A stretch of DNA of 64,000 nucleotides from contig CM053810.1 of the NCBI GenBank assembly GCA_028671895.1, forward strand, positions 66,713,501 through 66,777,500, in the 5' to 3' direction. The translations under genes were made by a program, and so were the position numbers. Origin of the DNA: Oenanthe sinensis. Taxonomy: Eukaryota; Streptophyta; Magnoliopsida; Apiales; Apiaceae. Under the pieces are notes generated by a model that did no database searches, was not told the DNA's origin, and saw only the letters and a list, made by a program, of their open reading frames with translations. Positions 1-10,954 of the stretch are shown piece after piece. Every line of letters begins with the position of its first letter. Positions within the stretch are counted from its first letter, which is position 1.

Positions 1-1793
1 TTCCAAACATCTTTGACATTACGACATCAAGGCTCAATGATCCCTATTATGCACTACAATTACAAACCTCGACTACATGTCACGTGTTACATCGACAAGT
101 TATGAATTACGTGTGACGAGTTACAAGTCACACTCGACAAGTTACATTTGACGAAATACATATTACAAGTTGTCAACTACACACAACAAATCACATATTA
201 CAAGTGGCATATTACTACGACGAGCTAAGGAATCACATGAACCTGTCAACAAGCCATTTTGATTAAATGGACGACTACAAATATGCAACCAACAACAACG
301 AGATAATATTCGAGATGAAGAAGAATTTTATTGGTTGTATGTCTTCACCCAATAAAATTAGGGGCAATTGTTTGTACCAGATTTTTACACGTCCAGGTTT
401 GTATTGACGGGTGAAAAACTCTATTGACGACTGCATGGACGAGCTGACGAGTAGCAACATAGTCGACGAGCTGACGAGTAAACTGACGAGTATACATTGT
501 TTGGACGACCCACGAATTATTTGGTTATATTTATCAGCATTATTCATTAATAATTCAATATCAGTTGAGTTATTCAATTATAGATGGATAATTATTAATT
601 ATATTGATAATTATTAAGGGTCCTTTAAAATAGGAATTAGACAGGCTGACGGGTAGACCAGGTCTCGACGGGTAAGACTGAGTATACTCGACGGGCGAAT
701 TTTCAGGAAAGGATAAGAATCCTAATTCAACTACAATTCAATCAAATGAGAAGATAAGGAAACGATCCCATAATTCAAGGAACGTGATCAGGAGTTGTGG
801 CATGAAAACAGGATCACGAAGGAGGAGAAAAACGCATTATAAATATGATTAAAGAGATGGATAAAGGGTAAAAAAGGAGACCAGAATGATATACACACAA
901 TACATACAGCCGACGGGTAACAGCTGCATAGTCGACGAGTAGCTGCTGCATAGTCGACGAGTAGGCAGTTCATGTATTTTTCTTCATTCAAATCACTTGT
1001 ACTTCGTCTCAATTACAATTATAGTGGATAATCTTGGCTGGGTCATTCCCACCCGCGGTTTTTAACCTTGTTCAAGGGGTTTTCCGCGTCACCAAAACCT
1101 TGTGTTCTTGTTCTTTGGTTTACTTTTTTGCACTTGTCTTACTACTTTATTACTTGTCCTCCAAACACAAAATCAAATAGACTTAGCTATTAACCCTGAA
1201 AAATCTGGCTAAAACAACAGATTCAACAGATCCTCCGTTAAATACTCCTTACACGGCAGAAATCCCTGAAGACTTATCGGAGGAATGCGAGGCTGCCCCC
1301 TACATCTGCGGACGCTGTTTCCCACAAATACAAACGATATTGTTTAACGTCTTCGGCGCCCGACTTCTTCAGACCCTTTGACAAACAAACGGAAGTCAGG
1401 TCCCGCTTCACAAATGAAGGCTCCTCCGATTATAAATAGGTTAACTCCTCCAAATGATGCTCGGGCTTAACTCAACAACATACGAGCACGTAAGGCGGCA
1501 CAGACAAGTCATACTCTTAAGCTCACTGATCTCGACGCGGAATATGCCCAGTTAGAGCGGGATCAGAAGGTTTTAGAAATCCGTTTAGTCAAACATCAAC
1601 AAATACGACAGCTTCACTTCGAACTCCAACACACTGCGACTCCTTTCAATGATCCCGACAACCTCAATGATGATTCATCATGGATAGACGACGAGGATGA
1701 GGTCGAGTCCACAGACTATATCCATCATGACAGAAATCCAAAGAAACGTCTTTAAGACATGACAAAATCCTCCAATTATAACAGGACATTGCT

Positions 1794-2407
1794 TTGTGCA
1801 AAAATTTCACGCGCACACAATCCAGAGATGATATTCCTACTAAAAGCCCACTTTCTTCAGATATTGAGATAGACAAGATCGATATATCACTAAAAATTCC
1901 ATCGATCAATCAGTTCGATGGGTCCTCAGACTCCAATGACTTCTTAAATGTCTTCGATGGCCGCATGGCCTTCTTCGACCATTCAGAAATCGCTTGTTGC
2001 CACTTTTTTGCCATTTGTCTTCAATGAACGACCCTCAAATGGTTTAATAATTTACCTCATAGGTCATCGACTCATGGCTCGACCTACAATGTAAATTCCG
2101 AACATGATTTTTAGGAAACAAAAGAGAAGGAAAAATCACAGCTTCCTTATCCCACGCCCGCCAAAAAAGCGACGAGTCCCTCCGAGATTTTGTGTCTCGG
2201 TTCCAAACAGAAATGTCTGATATTCCAAATCTCATCGATGAACTCACACTTAATTACTTAGCAGGAGGAATCGACACCGAGCGACACGGTCCACTCCTCG
2301 AAGAGTTCTTCGAGAAAAATCCATGTACATTACATACAGCTTTGCAGATAATCGAGCACCGCCCAACCTTACAAGAGGCCATTGGTAGCATCCAGCATCC
2401 CAAATGA
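1794..2407 (+). pseudogene. Retrotransposon gag remnant
   Basis: Two open stretches in different frames (1794-2027 and 2192-2407) read like plant gypsy gag. The first holds an IPSINQFDGSSDSNDFLNVF-type stretch; the second reads SDESLRDFVSRFQTEM and then LTLNYLAGGI. The stop near 2025 and the frame change before 2192 break the gene. No intact CCHC zinc knuckle was seen downstream, where the remnant decays further to about 2780. Confidence 0.75.
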
Positions 2408-2865
2408 AGCAATTACCGATTCGATAAGGACCGAGACAGAAACAATGATCACGATCGACGACGAGATAGTGATCGGGTCCCTGCCACCGATGCGTCAAGA
2501 TTGTCATGGACAGATAACACAGGCTCTAAGGCTAATCAGTCCAAACCTAATCCCGAGGCTCCCAAACCTAATATACTAAGCTCAACATGGATGATCGACC
2601 ATCTTAGCAGTCCTCCAAACAGAGCCTGATTTTCGTCCTTCACGACCAATGAATCCCGATCGGGCACCAAGTTCCAAATACCGTGACTATCACCAAGACA
2701 CATGTCACACTACGGAAAATTGTATCTAACTCAGCAATCTGATCGAGCGACACATTCAAAAAGGGCGTCTCGTCTATTTTATTGATACTCGTTCCAGTCA
2801 TAATCCAACTCCTGATACAAATAGACTCATTGATGTCATCTCATGTGGACATGCCTCAGGAGGGA

Positions 2866-3183
2866 CATCTCATAACTCTCGTAAAACATATGCTCGTGAG
2901 GTCTTTAACGTCGAGTACGGCTCGAATAAAAAATAAAGAACGAATCATTGTCACATGATTACGTTCTCCGAGGCTGATCGGTATCCAAGACTTCTCGATT
3001 CTCATCAAGACCCTCTTGTTATGACATCCCATAACTCTCGTAAAACATATGCTCGTGAGGTCCTTAGCGTCGAGTACGACTCAAATAAAAAACAAATAAC
3101 GAATCATTGTCCTATGATTACGTTCTCCGAAGCTGATCGGTCTCCAAGACTTCTCGATTCTCATCAAGACCCTCTTGTTATTA
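2866..3183 (+). repeat. In-frame 159 bp tandem duplication between gag and protease
   Basis: Copy 1 (2866-3024) and copy 2 (3025-3183) are nearly identical; both contain the landmark taaaacatatgctcgtgagg. The period of 159 bases is exactly 53 codons, so the duplication would have kept the polyprotein frame when it arose. Confidence 0.9.
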
Positions 3184-3407
3184 CAATGAAAATTGGCACA
3201 AACACGGTAAAAAAGATTCTGGTCGACACAAGAAGCGCCGTCGACATTCTTTACCACAACGCTTTTTCGAGAATGGATGTTGGGGATCGCAAGCTCGTAA
3301 ATAACACATCTCCATTATTTGGATTAACAGGAAACGAGGTCAAAATCATAGGTCTGATTGACATGCCAATTCTCTTCGGGACAGCCCCCAACAAGTCTGA
3401 CATGTAG
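2955..3407 (+). pseudogene. Retrotransposon aspartic protease remnant with mutated active site
   Basis: The open frame ends in a retropepsin-like domain (about 3187-3400) with a KKILVDTRSAVDILY motif. The catalytic triplet expected in the family is Asp-Thr-Gly; here the third residue is Arg (AGA at 3229-3231), one G-to-A change from GGA. The first third of the frame is the second copy of an in-frame 159 bp duplication. Protease activity is not expected. Confidence 0.75.
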
Positions 3408-3912
3408 CCAAGTTCCACGTTGTCAACGCAGCCTCGAGCTATAATGCCAATATTGGACGAATAACTTTGGCCGCTCTTTAGGCAGTCATATCACTTACAT
3501 ACCTAAAGATGAAATTTCCTACAGACCATGGTATTGGTGAAGTTGTAGGCGATTAAGCGCTAGCCCGACAATGTTATCTAAATTCTGTCAACATAAGCAA
3601 GAAACAGAGCAGGGAAACATGAATTCATCAGGTCATTGAGATCGATCCCAACAATTCAATTGAGGTTTTCAAAGAGTCACAGTGACAACCAATGGAAAAT
3701 ACTGAATCGATCGAGCTAATTTCGTGCGACACTCTCAAAACCATCAAAATCAGTCGACATCTAGATCCCCACCTAAAAGCCAATGTCATCAAACTCCTTC
3801 GCGAATTCGTAAACATTTTCGGTGGGAAGCAAATGATATGTTAGGCATTCCCGAGTTCATCGCACGGCACACCATGTACATCAACCCAAAAGCTCACACA
3901 ATCCAATAAAAA

Positions 3913-4518
3913 TGACGAATCTTTTTTGATGAGAAACGTCAAGCAATCGATGCCGAAATCGATAAACTTCTAGCATCGGGTTTCATTGAGCCCGTACAAT
4001 TTCCTACATGCCTGGCCAACGCAGTCCTAGTTTGAAAGAATAATGGCAAGTGGAGAATGTGCGTCAATTACTCCGACCTTAATAAGGCATGCTCAAAAGA
4101 CTTATATCCCCTGCCCAATATCGATCAGTTGATCGATGCCACTTCGGGACATGCAATTCTCTTCTTCATGAACGCATTTTCTGGTTACAACTAGATAAAA
4201 ATGGACTCCCAAGACTGGCAGAAAATAGCCTTCATCACGCACCGAGGCATTTTTGCCTATAAAAATATGCCTTTTGGACTTATCAATGCCGGTGCAACCT
4301 TTCAACAAATGATGGATGCAATTTTCCATAAACAAATTGGTCGCAATATGGAGGTGTATATGGATGATATGATTGTCAAATCAAAGGCCGCGAAAGATCA
4401 CATGTCCGACTTAAAAGAAAGTTTCATGACCATCAGGAACCATAACATGCGTCTTAATCCAACCAAATGCACCTTTGGGGTGGCATCGGGGAAATTTCTC
4501 AGTTTTATGCTCACATAG
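3913..4518 (+). pseudogene. Retrotransposon reverse transcriptase remnant
   Basis: One frame carries the RT landmarks in order: KLLASGFIEPV, GKWRMCVNYSDLNKA, AFITHRGIFAYKNMPFGL and the catalytic YMDDM box near 4357-4371. It is broken by TGA near 4033 (where Trp is expected), TAG near 4192 (where Gln is expected) and TAG at 4516. The YMDD core itself is intact. Confidence 0.85.
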
Positions 4519-4769
4519 CAGGGCATCGAGGGCGATCCTGCACAAATACAGGCCATCCAAGACATTAAACAACCTCGAATTCTCAAGGAACTTCAAACTC
4601 TAACCGGATGCATCGCCGTTTTACGACGTTTTATTCCCTGAAGCTCGCAAAAATGTCTACCATTCTTCGAGGCCATAAAAAATGCATCCAAGACGAAGAA
4701 AATTTGCTGGACTGATGATTGTGAAACAAGCCTCGCCTATCTCAAAAAAATCCTAAGCTCTCCACCTAT

Positions 4770-5090
4770 AGTCACAAAGCTATGGTGTTAGTTCGAGACA
4801 CGGAAAGCCTCGAACGACTAGTTTACTATGTGAGTTATACACTTAAAGATTCAGAGACACGATATTCTCACATCGAGAAAGTCATATATTCCTTCATCAT
4901 AACAAGCCGAAAACTCCGACACTATTTCAAGGTCGCCCCATATGGGTCATGACGGATCAACCCTTAAAATGGATTCTCCATAAACCAGACATGACAGACC
5001 GTCTCGCGGCCTGAATAATCGAATTCAGCCAGTTCTACATCGAGTATCGGCCTCGAGGCTCTATCAAGGCACAAGTCTTATTTGATTTCG
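4770..5090 (+). pseudogene. Retrotransposon RNase H (first copy) remnant
   Basis: Conceptual reading shows YVSYTLKDSETRYSHIEKV, then RKLRHYFKV, WVMTDQPLKWILHKPDM and FYIEYRPRGS, the usual gypsy RT-linked RNase H tail. At least one in-frame stop and a frame break are present. Confidence 0.6.
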
Positions 5091-5413
5091 TGATAGAATG
5101 CCAATTCGCCACACGAGATGCAATTTCAGATAACTCCATTATCTCAGACTCTAAACTTGCACAAGCCACTGCCAAACCTTGGACATTATTTGTGGACGGT
5201 TCATCAACTCACAATACTAGTGGGGCCAACCTCATCCTCGTTAGTCCAGAAAACTTTAAAATACAACAACCTATACAATTCAAGTTTAAAGCAACTAACA
5301 ATGAGGCCGAGTATGAAACATTGAATCCATTTAGCTCGAAATCTTCAAATAAACGACATCAACATCTTCAGCGATTCTCAGCTCGTAGTCAAACAAATTT
5401 CAAACGAGTTTAA
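5090..5413 (+). pseudogene. Second RNase H (aRNH-like) remnant
   Basis: The frame holds WTLFVDGSSTHNTSGAN followed by a TNNEAEYE motif, the signature of the extra RNase H carried by Tat-lineage plant retrotransposons. Asp of VDGSS and Glu of NEAEYE, the expected metal ligands, are present. After about 5330 the frame departs from the family and stops at 5413. Confidence 0.75.
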
Positions 5414-5799
5414 AGTCCACAACTCGAGAATGTTGGATTATGTAAAACAGGTCCAGGCAATACTTGAGCTATTTTCTTCCTAGACAATCGCTCACATTGA
5501 TCGATGTGACAACTCGTGGGCCGATTCCCTATCCAAGTTAGCTTCTTCTAATATTTCCTCAACCAAGGATCCAATCTACGTCATAGTTCTAACGAGCCCT
5601 TCCACACGACACCAATAGTCAATCAAATCGAAGAAATGGTAGATTTGAGACAACCACTTATCGGGTACATCATCCACAATACACTTCTTGAGGACAAAAA
5701 ATTGGCTCGAACAATTATCCATAAGGCTTGAAATTATAGTATCAAAGACAATCGTCTATATCGCTGAGGCTTGGTAGAACCTCTCCTTCTTTGTGTAGG

Positions 5800-6253
5800 T
5801 CCGAAAGAAGCTAAGAATGCTATTATTGAAGTTCACACATGAATTTGTGGTGACCACCTGGGAGGGAAAAATATGGCCTTCAAAATCCTTCGACAAGGCA
5901 TATTTTGGCCAACTTTACGATTCGACGGCGAGGCGTTTGTTAAAACTTGTGTTCCTGTCAAAAATACATGAGGGTTAATCATCGTTTATGTCCTTCTTCA
6001 TGTGGGGCATCGATATAGTCGGACCCTTTCCAAAAACAAAGAACCAGTTATAGTACTTGGTCGTAGCAATCGACTATGCCACCAATTGGGTTGAGACAAA
6101 ATCTTTGGATCGCATTTGTGAAAAGGAGATGATCGAATTCGTCACGAAATATCTCGTATTTCGCTTTGGAGTACCTCGAGCCATGGTCTCGGACAATGGA
6201 ACACAGTTCGTAGGCTCGGACTTCAAAAAAATGCTGGAGGACCTCAAAATATA
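5800..6253 (+). pseudogene. Retrotransposon integrase remnant, C-terminus lost
   Basis: A degraded zinc-binding region (HLGGKNMAFKILRQGIFWP near 5858-5915) is followed by a core fragment in an open frame from 6057: VAIDYATNWVETKSL and VSDNGTQFVGSDF. The frame ends at a TAA after EDLKI. The last catalytic Glu region and the C-terminal domain are missing. Confidence 0.8.
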
Positions 6254-6528
6254 AAGCTCGCACGTATAGCTTTCTTTTAAGGAATACTGTACTTGTTTGT
6301 AAATAAGTTCACATTTTGGGAAGTAAAAGTTGAGTAGGTTGGATATGCATAGAATAAAATCAACACTTCAAGCATATACATCCGATTCAGAGTTTGTTCG
6401 GGAATTTTAAAATTTTATTTATAATTTAAAGTTATTTAAAATAAAAATTAAAATTTTAAATTAATATCTATTTAAATAATTTTATAATTTTATGTAATTT
6501 ATGAGTCGTTGAAAATATTAAAATAAAA

Positions 6529-7535
6529 AGGAAAATTCCTAATAGTACCACTTTATTTTTGACTTTTCCAAATAGTACCGATGACTATTTTGATTTCTAA
6601 ATGGTAAAACTGAACTATTGGTTTTATCCACCAGTAACACTCCGTTAGCTAAAAGTAATCAAACGTTACTCTTAATAAATTTAAGACATGTTTGACTATT
6701 TGCTCATATTTTATAGTTTTTATCGATATTAAATATGATATATAATACAATATTATACTATATTTATATGTTTTATTATTTTTTAAAATCTTCATGTTTA
6801 AAATCATTAAAAATTAAACATGACTTCTGTATTTAGTAATTTATTAGCAAAACCCGACAAAGTAATTACTGAGAATTAGATAATGATTAATTATAATTAT
6901 ACTGTAAAAATATTTAACTAATTAATATTTAGAGGGGGAGCATCTTAATTTTCAATTTTAGATAATATTTAAAGTTCTAATATCATGAAACTAATGAAAT
7001 ATAAAAATAAATAAATATTATTTGTTCAAATAATCATAATTTATATATATGAAAATAATTCATATTTAAATAAATTATAAAAAAAAAACTTACAAAAATA
7101 TAATATCATGTTATTTTAAGAAATTACAAAATATAAAATGTAATATTAAAAATTATCATTTGATGCAACGGGTCAGGAACAATTTAATAAAACTCAACTA
7201 TGGATAACTGTTGTTAGTTAGGGAAGGTGGATTACCGGCTTAATATATAAAAGCTAGATAAATGTTAATTGATTTTAATCTTAATATTTTAAATTTATAA
7301 TATTAAAATTAGTCAATTTATTAAAATTATATATGGGCAAATTGTTAATGGTACAACTATAAAATTGACTTGTTCAAGTGGTACCAATGATTATAACGTT
7401 TGAGTAACAGATAGCTAACAGAGTGTTACAATGCAGATGAAACCAATAGTTCAGTATTACCATTTGAAAATCCAAAATAGTCATTGATACTATTTGGAAA
7501 AGTAAAAAATGCAGTGGTACTATTAAAAATTTCCT
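6529..7535. mobile_element. Non-autonomous TIR element of about 1 kb
   Basis: The left arm (6529-6660) and right arm (about 7395-7535) are inverted copies for roughly 130 bases, with shared landmarks aatagtacca, gactattttg and aacactc(c/t)gttagct. The flanks show a possible 8-bp target-site duplication, aaataaaa, just outside an aggaaa end on both sides. The interior is AT-rich with no coding frame. The TSD length would fit hAT, but the termini are not typical, so the superfamily is unassigned. Confidence 0.7.
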
Positions 7536-8197
7536 AAATAAAAATTATAAATTATTCATATAAATTATAATATTAACTTTTATTAAATAAAATTATAAAA
7601 ATAAAATAAACCTTTCAAGAAATGCCTCGTACGAAATTTTAACCATTAAATTATTTTCCAATTAGCACGAATTTCTTGATTTTAAACCCGGGGTCTTGGA
7701 CAAGTGGGCAGAGTCACAAAACAATATGACTCGTAATAATTGGCTTTGTTACTAGTGGACATTTTTTGGTATTTGTATACACGCTGATGGACAGAATGCT
7801 GTCTGCATTCTCACGGAGCCAAGTCGATTACAAAATACTGTAAAGTACTACTAATAAACTCTCACGATTTCAGTTTCTTCTTTTAAAAAAGTATCCTTGG
7901 ATTTTTACTACCCAAAAAGAAACAAGAACGCCACTAAATGAACCCCTTCACATGGAAATTTATTGAAACCATCAAACGAAAACATAAACACTCCATTATG
8001 TTGCAGACAACTTTGGCTAAGATCAGCCGCCACATAACTCGAGTTGCAATAGCCTTATTTCCAGCATCAACCTAGATCGTTTGACCACACATTCATAATT
8101 TGAAGACATTCCTAGCCCACCAATGGCCTCAATGATTAATAGAAAACTTGAGCAGTGAATATTAAAAAAAGAAAAGAAAATGGCATCTTTAAGCACT
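7536..8197. other. Gene-free stretch, partly SDH7 3' UTR
   Basis: AT-rich DNA with no coding frame. The part from about 7900 to 8197 is probably the 3' UTR of the minus-strand gene that follows. Nothing else recognised. Confidence 0.5.
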
Positions 8198-9769
8198 TCA
8201 ACTAGCTTGTCTCCTAGCCTCTTCTCGCGTTGTAGCTCTCACATATAACTCATAGCAACATCCTGAAACAAACACCAGGATATATGTAAGAACCTTAACT
8301 AGTAGCAACTAGCAACACCTGAATCACAAAAAGAAACACTTAACAGCGTTCAATATGCTCCAATATAGAGCCACGGAAAACAATAAGAGCATTAATAACA
8401 TTTTCAAATAGGTTCATGTGAAACACTAGTTAATGAAGAACATCTCCTTGATTGGAACAACTTGTACATGTGCATACAGCATACAGTCAAGTACTGATCA
8501 TTGAGCATTTAAGCACATAAAATTCAAGTCAAAAGATACTCATTGCAAGACAGAAAGCACATTTAAGATTTGACTAAGAAAAGATCAAAACTTATAATTG
8601 GAGTATTTGCTAAACTGCAATAGAGATATTGCTCAAATAAGTAATCGATTCTACATAATTAATGAACTAATCATCAATCTCTTCTCCACCCAAAGGTGGA
8701 ATTTTGAATGTTCAAAGAGTATGCATGACTTGGCAGCACAAATAACGCATTCAGATCTTTTAACAGAGATGAATCGTAAATCTAAATAAGCATATCTTTT
8801 TAGCTTATCAATTAAGAATATTATACCAGCGACGACAACGACAGTGAGAACATCCCCGATCCTCTTAACACGCTTCACATCCTTCTTGTATGATTTAAAT
8901 CGATCAAGAGCAGGGTCTGGTGCTAGTAGCTGCAAAATAGCAAGTCATTCATCGGAATGAATAGCAAAAGAACCTTAAAACCAAGTTAATCCAATGAATT
9001 AAATATGGTTAAATCTGACATTCGGGGAACATTTTATCTTAGAAGTCCAATTGTAGCTTCAGGCCCATTTGAGCCCAATTGAAATATACACTATATGTAT
9101 AGTGTTCTGTAGCAGATAGAAGGCATCGAAGAACCAGTGTCTTTTCTCGTTTATTTTATTTCAGTCTTGTCTTTCAATTAAGTATTGTTTTCCATTTCGT
9201 TTGTGTATTGCACTTGGAGTCCAGTTTATTGTTCTTTTTAATTTCCCCTACTTGTTCTTTATCAGATTCCAGATGAGTTTTATATCACGAATTTCCAAAT
9301 GAGCTATGGTTGTTATAATCAGAATTATTTCGATTATGTTGGTCAAGTAACTAACCCTCAGGTTGGTTGCATAAACATTCTCCGAAAAATGGAACCCCAA
9401 CTTAGACATTAAACTGGAGCAGCTAGAGTCTAAACAATCAAATTACAATACTTTCCCCCAATTTCTTTAATCAAGTTTTAGGATTCGTAATTCAAAACAA
9501 TAATAATTCATAAATCCAAATTAAATCATGAGAAAATACAAAAAACAGGTATAAAAAAGATACTCACAGAATTCTCGCGAGCACCTAGTTGTGTGTGTAA
9601 TCCGCGCCTCGATTGACATAGCAAATCACCCGTTTTCTGTACAAAACACGTATAAAAATAGATACATATTAGTGTATGTATATATTTGTCATCTACAGAG
9701 GGAGAATAGAGGTACCTGAGAATGGGATCGGAGCTGAGAGAAGATGGGTTTGTTGTATAGGAAAGCCAT
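8198..9769 (-). CDS. SDH7: Succinate dehydrogenase subunit 7, mitochondrial
   Basis: Small plant-specific subunit of mitochondrial complex II (succinate:ubiquinone oxidoreductase), inner membrane. Four coding exons join in phase: 9716-9769, 9568-9636, 8827-8929 and 8198-8262, giving 96 residues. The start is the ATG at 9769. Seen in the protein: an N-terminus with Ser, Arg and Gln and no acids (MAFLYNKPIFSQLRSHSQ), then RRGLHTQLGAREN, a DRFKSYKKDVKRVKRIGDVL stretch, a short hydrophobic segment TVVVVAGCCYELYV and a basic end TREEARRQAS. Length and these motifs match my memory of Arabidopsis SDH7; the assignment rests on that recall. All introns are GT-AG. No neighbour shares its pathway. Confidence 0.85.
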
Positions 9770-9855
9770 TGCTACCCTGCTCTACACTCTCTGCAAATTA
9801 TATCATTATAGCCTTATATATATATTATTTATTATTTACCAAATAATTAATGGAA

Positions 9856-9894
<39 letters not shown>
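9856..9894. repeat. (AAT)n microsatellite
   Basis: About 13 uninterrupted trinucleotide units lie roughly 90 bases upstream of the SDH7 start codon. Confidence 0.95.
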
Positions 9895-9895
<1 letters not shown>

Positions 9896-10954
9896 GAAAT
9901 AGGTTCGAATGACTGTAATTAGGTCATATTATAATTAACCCTAAAAAAAGGTGATATTATAATTAAAATAAAAATGGTGTTAGGTAAAAATGAAATATTT
10001 TCTTTACTGTGATCGAATGATATTTTTTTAATAAGTTTCAAACAAAATATTAAATTAAAGTTTAATCTTAAAAATTCGTAAATTTTACACATTAATTTTT
10101 TTCTCAAAATTTATGTAATAATATTTGATTTTTCAGTTTCTTACAAAAAAAATTTCACTTCACACCCTTCGATGTTCTAATTATTTTTAATTTAATTTTT
10201 ACTAAATCTAACATAAGATCAAAGTTTCAAGATTCATGCCTTTTAGGCTTTAGCTCATAGGGGCCCTGGAGAGCAGTGTGACACTCTCAGAAATGCATTA
10301 ATAAACTATTTAGTTAATAAAAGTGAAATATGAATAATATGATCCTACAAAATCTAATATATCTAATACAGTTAAGCTGAGGCTTCAAAGAAGTTCAGAT
10401 TACATCAAGAGTTTTCATCAACAATTACAACAAAGAGGACTGAATTCAATGTTATAAAATAGAAGGAAGAAAATGAAGTTTTTCTTTTTACAACAGGTCA
10501 ACAGCAGAAATGTGAAGGTAAAAACTTGTTAGTTAAATTATCTACGTGACGCATAGATGACTTCTATGTGTTACTTTTCAGAGAATATCTAAAAATTGAT
10601 GCACTCCAACCTTCTTCTTTTTGATAAAAAATTATAGACAATCACATTTGATCTTCTATATTTGTCGAACCAATAAATTTTTTTGTATAATTTTATATGA
10701 TGATTATTATAGATAATACTATTGGAGTGAATGTCCTTCCCATTAGCTAAAATTTTACATAATAATTATAAAAAACCATTTTAACTAACAATTATACATA
10801 TCAACCTGGTTGATGTTCTAATAGTCTTCCCATGAATGGCAACATTTATATTTCAACATTCAGCCTTTTTTACTCTAAACCTGCACACGAACTTCATCTG
10901 GCAGCATCTATAAGAACTTGTATATTACATGCTCGGAATTCATTGATGTACCGA
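9895..10954. other. Intergenic region between SDH7 and CBP60 copy 1
   Basis: AT-rich DNA with no coding frame. The final few hundred bases probably include the 3' UTR of the CBP60 gene on the minus strand. No transposon ends recognised. Confidence 0.5.

Larger units (their letters stand above)
1..6253 (+). mobile_element. Decayed Ty3/gypsy LTR retrotransposon, 3' truncated (probably Tat lineage)
   Basis: Coding remnants occur in the order gag, protease, reverse transcriptase, RNase H, second RNase H, integrase, which is the Ty3/gypsy order. The reading frames are broken by many stops and shifts, so the element cannot be autonomous. The first 1.2 kb is non-coding and looks like LTR or leader: it is rich in short repeats of the type tcgacgagt, and 1050-1160 resembles the 3' part of a plant LTR. 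I could not fix LTR borders or a primer-binding site. No second LTR is found after the integrase fragment, so the right end is lost. A second RNase H between the first RNase H and integrase is, from family knowledge, typical of the Tat lineage. Confidence 0.85.

Noticed and set aside
411..617. 68-codon open frame in the LTR-like leader
   Set aside because: Built from tcgacgag-type repeats in non-coding retrotransposon DNA.
9856..9894. Regular short repeats that could suggest a CRISPR-like array
   Set aside because: Simple trinucleotide microsatellite without spacers, in a plant nuclear context.
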